A DNA stretch of 64,000 bases from Closterium sp. Naga37s-1 (taxonomy: Eukaryota > Streptophyta > Zygnematophyceae > Desmidiales > Closteriaceae), in NCBI GenBank assembly GCA_947471745.1, contig CANJKZ010000010.1, forward strand, positions 8,078,001-8,142,000. The letters are read 5' to 3'. A program made the translations under genes and the position numbers. The notes beneath the pieces were generated by a model. That model searched no databases, was not told where the DNA came from, and saw only the letters and a program-made list of their open reading frames with translations. Positions 39,485-48,201 of the stretch are shown piece after piece. How positions within the stretch are numbered: the first letter of the stretch is position 1; each line of letters opens with the position of its first letter.

Positions 39485-42400
39485 TCAAACTGCTTCTTTC
39501 CCGGAGCAGGCAGGGTTTTGATGTAGCTGCTTCATTTGAACATCAGGGTGGCAAAGGCCGGCACAGGTGGGCATGTCCCAGACAGCCACAGCAGTGGGCG
39601 TGCAATTATTTTGGCAAAGAGGCCAGCTCATCTCATGCGATACGTCGAAGGCCAGCATCCATGCTCCTACGGTCACATCCTCGTTTAAGAACATCCTCAA
39701 CCTGCGGCCATGGCGCATGACAAAAAAACAGAGAAACCCTATCGGCCATGAGAAGAATAGAAGTTGGATTTCAAAATCAAAAGCAACCATATCTTGCAGT
39801 GTTTGTACTGACTCCTATGTTTGAGAGATTCTCCCTTGCAGGTCCTACCAGTGTATTATACAAATTTGTCAACCAGACATAGTCGACTCGCCTCAACCAA
39901 CGACAGGCATGACCCACTTCAATCGAAAACATGCACAACTGACATGCCCTCGGGAATGGTGTTGAGAATGTTGACCACATAGTACGAGAGGGCGTAGATG
40001 GTGCAGCAGGCATCCAGGAAATACATGCACGGCTCATCACGTTGCAAGACAAGCACAGCTCACCTGCCCTTGGGAATGGAGTTGAGAATGTTGACCACGT
40101 CGTATGAGAGGGCGTAGATGGGGCCGTAGGCATGCAGGAAATACTCCGATCCCACCAGCCATGACTTGGGCTCAAACCTGCACAGAACCCATAAAAAAAA
40201 AAAAAAAAAAAAAAAAAGAGCGGTTTTAAATGAATCCAGGGGCATGGATGAGTTGCATGGCTCTCAAGAATAGCTCAAGAGGCACAACTGCTGCAAACAA
40301 ATAGTCCACTGCATGTTACGGGCTGAGAAAGGCCCCGAAATGAGGTGTACTATGGAAACTCACCACTTCATTTTGGGGTTAGTGAACACAGCTCCCTTCT
40401 TCAAGCACCCAAGGTAGGTTCGAGGTGATTTCCTTGGCCTGGCGATCAGAGAGGAGAGGCGGTCTGCAGGGACGAAAAAAAGAACAGCCAGCAGAAGCCG
40501 GGACTCTCGACATTCTTCTGCAACGTATGATCAGCATTATACTCTTAAAAGAAACGAGTTTTAAGGCGTTTCAAAAGTCGCCCAATGTGGCCAGCAACAT
40601 AATAATTCGCATTCTCATTTTCTCCCTCCCAAAAAAACGAGAAGGATTTACTCATCAGAAAAGGTTTTGCGGAAACGCGCACGCACAGACACAAACATAT
40701 GAGACTCCTTACAATCCTGTTTCACAGAAAATATAACACGGACGAACCTGGTCTCAAGTAAATGTCGTCGTCTGCCTTGACGTAAAATTCCGCTTCATAG
40801 AGCTTGAAGAGAGACGTGAAGTACACGAGACTGGGGAATGGGGGATAGGAGGGCAGGACGAGAAAGGAGCGAGGAGAGCTGTATACATACATACATCGAG
40901 AACTTCCACTGCAACTACGAAGGTTAAGCAGAACTTCTGGGCGAACTACAGCAAGAGCGTGGGGGGTACGAGCAAAGGTGTGAAGATGGAAGCTTCCGAC
41001 GTAGCAGCAGCACGTGAGAAAGAAGCAGAATAGTAGCGAGCATCTCACGTTGCAAGCAGCAAGCAACCTCACAACCTTACGTCTTGTGGTTGAGATTGAG
41101 GTACGCCTCGTCCACGTCGATGCGAAGGAAGTCCCCGTGAGTGCTGTTCTCCGCCTGCAGCAGCTGCTCGTCCAGTGTGCTTCTGCCGTGCCCGATGATG
41201 AACCGGAACACCAACCCCGTTGCTGCTTCTATGCTGGAATTCATGGGGGAGGGGAGGTGTGAGGATGGGGAGCGCAGGGCATCTGCAGCATCTGCTCATC
41301 CATTGCACTCCTGCCATGCCCGATGATGAACCGGAACACCAGCCCCGTCGCTGCTTCCACCCTGAATGGAGGAAAATGAGGTGGGGGGGGGAGGGCTGCT
41401 TCTATGCTGAAGTAGACGAGAAGGGGGAGGAGGGAAGGAGGGCAGGGTTGAACAACGCACAAAACAGATGGCGTGAGGCGCACAGGGAACAGGGGGCTGA
41501 CCATCTGACCTCAGGGCGCACAGGGAACAGGGGGCTGACCATCTGACCTCAGGGCGCACAGGGAACAGGGGGCTGACCATCTGACCTCAGGGCGCACAGG
41601 GAACAGGGGGCTGACCATCTGACCTCAGGGCGCACAGGAAACAGGGGGCTGACCATCTGACCTCAGGGCGCACAGGGAACAGGGGGCTGACCATCTGACC
41701 TCAGGGCGCACAGGGAACAGGGGGCTGACCATCTGACCTCAGGGCGCACAGGGAACAGGGGGCTGACCATCTGACCTCAGGGCGCACAGGGAACAGGGGG
41801 CTGACCATCTGACCTCAGGGCGCACAGGGAACAGGGGGCTGACCATCTGACCTCAGGGCGCACAGGGAACCGGGGGCTGACCATCTGACCTCAGGGCGCA
41901 CAGGGAACAGGGGGCTGACCATCTGACCTCAGGGCGCACAGGGAACAGGGGGCTGACCATCTGACCTCAGGGCGCACAGGGAACAGGGGGCTGACCATCT
42001 GACCTCAGGGCGCACAGGGAACAGGGGGCTGACCATCTGACCTCAGGGCGCACAGGGAACAGGGGGCTGACCATCTGACCTCAGGGCGCACAGGGAACAG
42101 GGGGCTGACCATCTGACCTCAGGGCGCACAGGGAACAGGGGGCTGACCATCTGACCACAGGGCGCACAGGGAACAGGGGGCTCACCACTACTACCATCTC
42201 ACCTCCAATGCTGCACCTTCCATCTAAGTACCAGCACGCTTCCGCTGTTTTGCGGATCAGCTACAAGGGTGGGTGCCGTCCTATCTCATGGTCTGCTTTG
42301 AGGCGCCTCCAAAATCTTCCATCTGATTACTCAAGTAACTAATTTCTACAAGAATGGCCTACCGCTTGTGGTCTACCGGTTGTGGCTGGGAACCTCGCGG

Positions 42401-43840
42401 CTGGGAACCACATGGCTGGGAACCACGTGGCTGGGAACCACGTGGCTGGGAACCACGTGGCTGGGAACCACGTGGCTGGGAACCACGTGGCTGGGAACCT
42501 CGCGGCTGGGAACCACATGGCTGGGAACCACGTGGCTGGGAACCACGTGGCTGGGAACCACGTGGCTGGGAACCACGTGGCTGGGAACCACGTGGCTGGG
42601 AACCACGTGGCTGGGAACCTCGTGGCTGGGAACCTCGTGGCTGGGAACCTCGTGGCTGGGAACCACGTGGCTGGGAACCACGTGGCTGGGAACCACGTGG
42701 CTGGGAACCACGTGGCTGGGAACCACGTGGCGCATGAAGCGGGAAGAGGTCAGTATCAGATCGACTGTTGGAAAGAGCGGGTGAGTGGTGAACTCTTCCC
42801 GCCAGCTCACCACTACCGGGTTTCAACCAGAGCACAGAATGTGAAATAAGTGAAGATTATTTCAAAACTGAAACGAGACGTCTCAAAACGTCACTTATTT
42901 CACGTGAATACCTTCCTCACACAGCATGTCGTCCTAGGTCACTCATGGCCCTCGGAACTGCCAGTAGCACATGTTACTCACGGTTGCAGAACTAAACCCA
43001 AATCTGATGCTTATGCCATGCCCCCACGCCATGCCCCCCCGCCATGCCCCCCCGCCATGCCCCCACGCCATGCCCCCACGCCATGCCCTCCCGCCATGCC
43101 CCCCCGCCATGCTCCCACCACTGGCCTAACGCCTGTGGTCCTCAGGCAACGCGGGGAACCACGTGTAGCGAAGAAGGCAGAAGCGAGTCTTGAGTTATGA
43201 GACGTCTGAAAATAGCCAGAGGTTAGTATTGAGTTCTGAGACGCCCCAAAACAGTACTGAGCCGCCCGTAGCTCTAAGGCTGCTCACCTTAGCTCTAAGG
43301 TTGCTTTCTCTGCTCATGGCGTCACCATTTAAAATTCTCAAAACTGAGTTCTGAGACGCCTCAAAACGGACCTTTGTTACCCGTAACATGCCAAGGGTGC
43401 TTTCGGCCGCTCATGGCCTACCGCGCGTGGTCTTCGGGCGTGGCGGGGAACCATGTCTCGCGAAGCAACCCGCGTCTAGTGCGGCTGCCGAAACCGGTCT
43501 GAACCCCGACGAACCCCAGCACGCGCTTCCTCCCCGGATACCGCAACCGATCTGCACTCCTCTCGTCCATCCCTCCCGGGTCCGCCATCGGTCCGACCGC
43601 GGCAGTCGCCTGAACGGGCTTTAACTTGGTTGATTTACTACTCGACCATGGGGGAGCGGAGCAGCTGTATCTTAAAACGAGGATTTCTGAAATGAAAAAG
43701 AGCAGGACGGCTAGGACTATGAAGAGGCAACGGCGATTGGCGGCGGCGAATCTGCTGTGGGGAGTGCAGCAGAGGGACCAGGAGACGCGCCATGACGTCA
43801 GCACTCGCGGCGCGACGGACGTCTGACCCTTTGAGCCCAT
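39485..43840 (-). CDS. GT31 gene D, complete: HPGT-like hydroxyproline O-galactosyltransferase, six exons
   Basis: Exons 43840-43422, 41233-41081, 40830-40748, 40463-40364, 40177-40064 and 39701-39485 join to 362 codons including the stop. The start at 43840 ([20 protein letters not shown]) aligns with gene B; an upstream in-frame ATG at 44017 looks like 5' UTR. The N terminus has a signal anchor ([19 protein letters not shown]) and only a short stem. The catalytic part has [37 protein letters not shown] (DxD), [36 protein letters not shown] and [11 protein letters not shown]. This is the copy closest to land-plant HPGT proteins. It is the least elaborated paralogue and the best candidate for the ancestral function. 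Before the inferred inversion it would have been plus-strand like A-C. Confidence 0.92.
39930..40050 (-). repeat. Second, decayed copy of GT31 exon 5 in gene D
   Basis: Contains CATGTATTTCCTGGATGCCT...TCGTACTATGTGGTCAACATTC on the minus strand, with the donor side changed. It follows the real exon 5 (40177-40064), as in gene B. Confidence 0.78.
41277..41367 (-). repeat. Partial copy of exon 2 in intron 1 of gene D
   Basis: Encodes [20 protein letters not shown] and stops after GATGCTGCAGATG. It sits upstream of the real exon 2 (41233-41081), repeating the arrangement in genes B and C. Confidence 0.82.
41500..42180. repeat. 38-bp minisatellite in intron 1 of gene D
   Basis: About 18 units of CAGGGCGCACAGGGAACAGG plus GGGCTGACCATCTGACCT. 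No stop-free frame of interest. Confidence 0.94.
42390..42732. repeat. 15-bp GGCTGGGAACCACGT minisatellite in intron 1 of gene D
   Basis: About 23 units, with GCGGCTGGGAACCTC variants. A GCGC-type palindrome remnant (TTTGAGGCGCCTCCAAAA) lies just upstream at about 42297-42314. Confidence 0.93.
42841..42903. repeat. Palindrome with 13-bp locus-specific inverted flanks
   Basis: GTGAAATAAGTGA (42841-42853) and TCACTTATTTCAC (42891-42903) flank an ACGT-core palindrome (CGAGACGTCTCAAAACG). About 15 extra bases lie on the left side. Further palindrome relics lie at about 43196-43212, 43236-43252 and 43355-43372. Confidence 0.85.
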
Positions 43841-44017
43841 CAGCGGGTGAAGTTTAACAAATCGAGAGCTACCATAGCGGGGATAGGCGGTGATCGTTTG
43901 AGAAAAGGAGCCAATGATTCTGGTTACTATCCATGGATTTGCAGCAGCGGTTTTTACAGAAAAAAACAAATTCCGACGTTGCGATAAAGGGCACAACAGT
44001 ACATGTAGGTTAATCAC

Positions 44018-44473
44018 GAGTAAGCTTATAGTTTCAGACTAATTATTGATCAATGAGCTTTCATGCTTTCAAATAAGAGTATGGAAAGGGCAAATGCTGT
44101 ATTCTTAGTTAAATAAGCCCATTCCAGAAAAGGAAGCTAGAATACCACTCTTAAAGCGAGCAGGCAAAATAGTGACCCTGAATTCGAGTTGGGTCCAACT
44201 AGAATTTTGTTTTTTTTTTTTCCGGTAAAAGGCAAAGTCCCAACGACAAGAAAAGTGTCGCAACATGCACAAAATTGTCGCAAGCATGCATTGGCATTTC
44301 TGCTTCTCCAGCCCATCCAAATTTCCATCGAGCTTGTGAGTGATACCTTAGTGAGAAACTGCTAACTTCACGCCTAGCACCACACACGCAGCATACCCAC
44401 AATTGTTGAGCTAACTAGATACGCCGGGTGATGCACTTGAGTAGGAAACAAAATAAGTGACAAAATGATGGTA
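44018..44473. other. Region upstream of gene D up to Copia-2
   Basis: No gene is supported. It contains the stretch TTAAAGCGAGCAGGCAAAAT (with following AGTGA) at about 44151-44175. The same stretch occurs as a reverse complement at about 61430-61455. A T-run lies at 44208-44221. This is presumably gene D promoter sequence. Confidence 0.5.
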
Positions 44474-44478
44474 CGGGG

Positions 44479-44903
44479 TGTTGGAATAACCGAAAGGTTA
44501 TATAAAGCATTCCCGAAGCTGTTCCACTGTACCAGTACCGCAACAGCTCATATAGAGCATGCGGAATGTCGAGGGTCACCCGAAGGTCAACCGTCTGAGG
44601 AAGTCAACGGTCGTGACCCTTGACAATCCAGTAACCGCGCGACAGTTAAATCACTGCAACATGGTAACTGTCGAGGATAGCAATAGTCACGATTACTGTA
44701 GCTATGCAATACAGTTAATAAGGGAATGTACCCCTCAGAGTACATGGCTAGCTAGATTTCTATTTAATCTCTTGTACTCCTATCTTTCAATCATCTTGTT
44801 CTCTTTCAATTATTACTCAACAAGGTCACTACAGAGACTTCATTGTCTCCTCTCAGACTTAACAGATTCTATCCTATCCACTGGATCCTTGGTTATATCA
44901 GCA
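44479..44903 (+). repeat. Copia-2 5' LTR (425 bp)
   Basis: Begins TGTTGGAATAACC and ends TATATCAGCA. Contains CTATTTAATCTC, a plausible TATA region. Confidence 0.94.
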
Positions 44904-45006
44904 TGGTATGAGAGCTAGAGTGGATTATACGATCTGTCAAGTCCTCGTTCTTCTCAGAACAATCCCTTTATAAAGTTATTTATTACACCTCAAAGTCTGC
45001 AATACT

Positions 45007-48000
45007 ATGGCTCCTGAAGGAAAAGCTACTGCAGACTCACCGGGCCCACCACCAGCAACGACTAACACGCCATCAGCGGTGACCTCCGTCAGCGCCGCTG
45101 TCGTTGAGGAGCTAGTCGCACGCATCAACGCCCTTGAAAGCCATCAAGCAATGAGCGTTGACGGCTCAAGCTATGCACGTGGCGTTGCTGGACTTCCTCT
45201 CCCTGGAGAAGACCGCCGCGTCAACTCCGAGAGATCCTTCACCTTCGACAATCGTCAAGGGTCAGCTCCTGCACAAGACATCCCACAGCGCTCACAGTCA
45301 GACATTGCCTCAATGCAAACCAAATTTGTATTGACTTCAAAATTGAAGACCTCAATTCCTTTCGATGGAAAGGATTTCTACACGTGGAGTTTCGAATTCG
45401 AGCTTCTCACGACAACCGCTCAAATCTGGATGTACTACGACGGAAGCCTACCTTTTCCCTCGGAAGGTACCATCCGGGAGAAGCATCAATACTACCACGA
45501 ATCCCTCCTCGAGTACACCGCTCTCCTTCGCAATCTCTCATCTGAAGAGCAGCTCGGCATTCGCCCTTATAAGACGGAGTGGGCTCCCGCGCAAGCCTCC
45601 TGGGAACACCTGCGCAACTCATACATGGCAACAGATCCAGTTACGATGAGCCGTCTACTCAGCCAACTGACTTCGGTTAAAATGAAGCAAGGGGAGAAAG
45701 TGGGACCGTATGTCAACCGGTGCCGCAATCTGCGTGACCAAGTCAAGAAATGCGGTGGGACTGTCCCCGACGACATGTTCATCTCGATGGTCATCTCTGG
45801 CCTCGGCCCCGACTGGCGACAATGCCAGTCACTCCTTCGCGCCCGAGCAACCATATCAGAGTCAGCTCTGTGCGCCACGCTTCTTTCGGAGCAGAAGGAA
45901 ATCGACCTGTACAACGAGAAGAATGTTAAACGGGAGAAATTAGTCTTCTACACAGGAGCATCACAAGGGGAACAACGCGGAAAGAAGGGAGCTTTCTGCA
46001 AATACTGCAAGAAGTCTGGCCACTCTATCGACCAGTGCTACAAGCGTCAGGCCGCTGACGAGCGGCGCAACGCCTCCAACCAACAACCATCGACGCAGAC
46101 AAAGCCCTCCACCACTGTGTCGCCTCCTTCCGTCGCCAGCACTTCACAATCCCCTGCACTCATCACGGCGAAGGACAAAGGAAAAGGAACAATCATAAGC
46201 TGCATGGCTCGACGCAACAGAGGGTCCCGTTACTGGGATCGAGTAACATTCACTCGCGACAATCCCATCAACCCCGTTGCGCCCAGTCCAGACAATGATC
46301 CAACAGCTTTCACCTGGTCCTCTCGCCCCTCAGACATTCCTCCTGACTTCGAGCTCCCTCCCCCTACTCCGGAATCGCCGCCGAGCATTTCCGCAAACAG
46401 ATATTTCGCCCTCTCACCGTACACCGGCGACCTTGATCGCATCGTCACGCCCAAGATTGCCAACCTCGCCCGCCAGCGCTACGAGGATCTGGACACGTGG
46501 TACCTCGACAGTTGCTGCGGACAACACATGGTGGGATTGCCAAAGTTCATCAGCAACTCTCGACGCATGCGACGACCCTGCGAAATCACCGCTGCCAACA
46601 ACGGAAAAATGAAGGCATATGAGATTGGCGAAATCTACCTCGAGGCCAATGACACGAAGTTCACCATTCACATCGGGGACGTTCTCGTCGCCCCTGACCT
46701 ACAATACAACTTACTCTCATCAGCTCAACTCATGCGGTGCGGAATCGACATTCGCAGCAATCGAAAGGAAAAGACCTTCGAGCTCTTCCACGACGAAACT
46801 TACATCGGAAAGGCGATCGATGATGATGGAGTCTTCGTGCTGCAATTTTCGGCTCAGGGCACCACCGGCGACTCCCACCGCACACTGCTACTGAAAACAA
46901 CTCCCACGGAGCCACCAACATGGTCACATCCCGACGAGATGGACCTCGAGCGACCAGCCTCCGACGGCCTTCTACGCTTGCGCACTGTCCCGACTGCCTC
47001 GACCTCCAACCCTGCAGAAACCGGACCTGCCACAATGGAAGAAGACAGCGGCACGTCAGGACCTGCAACTCAACCAACCGAGGAAAACAAGACAGCGGAG
47101 ACACACTGGCCGGGCTGGAACACTTCCGAGCCCGCGCTCGGACCTTGGGGAGAAGTACTAACTCCAGAAGAAGCAGCCGCAACTGGGAGGGGCGCAGCTC
47201 CAGCAGAGGAAGTTGGCGCAACAGCAGGAGAAGCAGTTGGAGAAGCAGAGACCGCTGAAGACACATGGGGTGCCAGAGGAGGATGGGACACCACGGCCGA
47301 AGCAGAACAAGGGCACGCGGAAGCAGCTGGTTTCCCTCCTGCGGAAGTTGCCGTCGTCGACCCATACTGGGCAACTCGCGGCACCTGCTGGGGAGGTCCA
47401 CCTCTCCCAGATCAATACGCCCCTGACACACCCGAACAAATGGCAAAAGAGTCAGAAGAAGAAGAAGCCTACGAATTTATGGTAGAACCAACAGAGTTAC
47501 CCAAACCTACCGAGGAGCCGGAGCCGCCAGTACAAGGACCACAAGAAATTGAGGTCATCGGCGCTGAATACAGTTACTTCAGAATCCCCGTGAAGGGACT
47601 CCCAGTTCGGGAATGGCCCAACCAATGCCTGCTCGTTACCGGAGACCACGTCGAAGCCGGCGACACCGACGACATCATCGGTATTCCCCGCGTGCTTCTG
47701 GAGCGAAAAGCAATTCGCGCGCTCGCCGCCGACACCGACTCCGCCACCGACGCAGGATCTGAAGGGGAGGCAAACGACGAAGCAGCGCGACAAAAAATTA
47801 TCAAAAGACAGTCGGTTACCGTGCGGACCCAGAAACATGGCACCAACGGCTCGGCCATCCCTCCCACGCCACGCTCAAAAACTCGCTCAAGGCCGGAGTC
47901 TTCGACAACGACGCGCTCCTCCTTCCTCGAAACGGTTCCCTCACCGCGGACTCACCTAACCCGCCATGCATCGTCTGCCCAACCGCGTCGCTCAATCACC

Positions 48001-48201
48001 AGCCGTTCCCCGATTTGCCCCCAGGGTATGAACGCTACAAGCCGCTGGACAAGGTTTACAGCGACTTTATGGTGCTCAGCCAGGAGGGGCTCGACGGGGA
48101 GCAGTACACACTTACCTTCATCGACGCATCTACTCGCTACGTCTGGGCCGTCAACACCGACAGCAGGTCTCTGGCCTTCGAGTGCTTCATTGCGTGGATG
48201 A
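45007..48201 (+). CDS. gag: Copia-2 gag-protease with a long acidic, Gly/Trp-containing extension
   Basis: Residues 1 to about 310 form a UBN2-like Gag (FDGKDFYTWSFEFELL, LTSVKMKQGEKVGPYV). A CCHC zinc knuckle CKYCKKSGHSIDQC follows at about residue 331. The protease-like region WYLDSCCGQHMVG is near residue 500; the usual DSG is here DSC. Then residues about 640-930 are an acidic, low-complexity segment with HWPGWN, LGPWGEV, DTWGARGGWD and GTCWGG motifs, unusual for copia. From about 47810 the biologically meaningful reading moves to another frame (pre-integrase domain), so the last about 130 residues of this frame are probably not native. Confidence 0.85.
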   Translation: MAPEGKATADSPGPPPATTNTPSAVTSVSAAVVEELVARINALESHQAMSVDGSSYARGVAGLPLPGEDRRVNSERSFTFDNRQGSAPAQDIPQRSQSDIASMQTKFVLTSKLKTSIPFDGKDFYTWSFEFELLTTTAQIWMYYDGSLPFPSEGTIREKHQYYHESLLEYTALLRNLSSEEQLGIRPYKTEWAPAQASWEHLRNSYMATDPVTMSRLLSQLTSVKMKQGEKVGPYVNRCRNLRDQVKKCGGTVPDDMFISMVISGLGPDWRQCQSLLRARATISESALCATLLSEQKEIDLYNEKNVKREKLVFYTGASQGEQRGKKGAFCKYCKKSGHSIDQCYKRQAADERRNASNQQPSTQTKPSTTVSPPSVASTSQSPALITAKDKGKGTIISCMARRNRGSRYWDRVTFTRDNPINPVAPSPDNDPTAFTWSSRPSDIPPDFELPPPTPESPPSISANRYFALSPYTGDLDRIVTPKIANLARQRYEDLDTWYLDSCCGQHMVGLPKFISNSRRMRRPCEITAANNGKMKAYEIGEIYLEANDTKFTIHIGDVLVAPDLQYNLLSSAQLMRCGIDIRSNRKEKTFELFHDETYIGKAIDDDGVFVLQFSAQGTTGDSHRTLLLKTTPTEPPTWSHPDEMDLERPASDGLLRLRTVPTASTSNPAETGPATMEEDSGTSGPATQPTEENKTAETHWPGWNTSEPALGPWGEVLTPEEAAATGRGAAPAEEVGATAGEAVGEAETAEDTWGARGGWDTTAEAEQGHAEAAGFPPAEVAVVDPYWATRGTCWGGPPLPDQYAPDTPEQMAKESEEEEAYEFMVEPTELPKPTEEPEPPVQGPQEIEVIGAEYSYFRIPVKGLPVREWPNQCLLVTGDHVEAGDTDDIIGIPRVLLERKAIRALAADTDSATDAGSEGEANDEAARQKIIKRQSVTVRTQKHGTNGSAIPPTPRSKTRSRPESSTTTRSSFLETVPSPRTHLTRHASSAQPRRSITSRSPICPQGMNATSRWTRFTATLWCSARRGSTGSSTHLPSSTHLLATSGPSTPTAGLWPSSASLRG

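Noticed and set aside
43841-44017. Upstream in-frame ATG extending gene D by 59 codons
   Set aside because: The extension is not conserved in B or C and precedes the aligned MGSKGQ start. Treated as 5' UTR.
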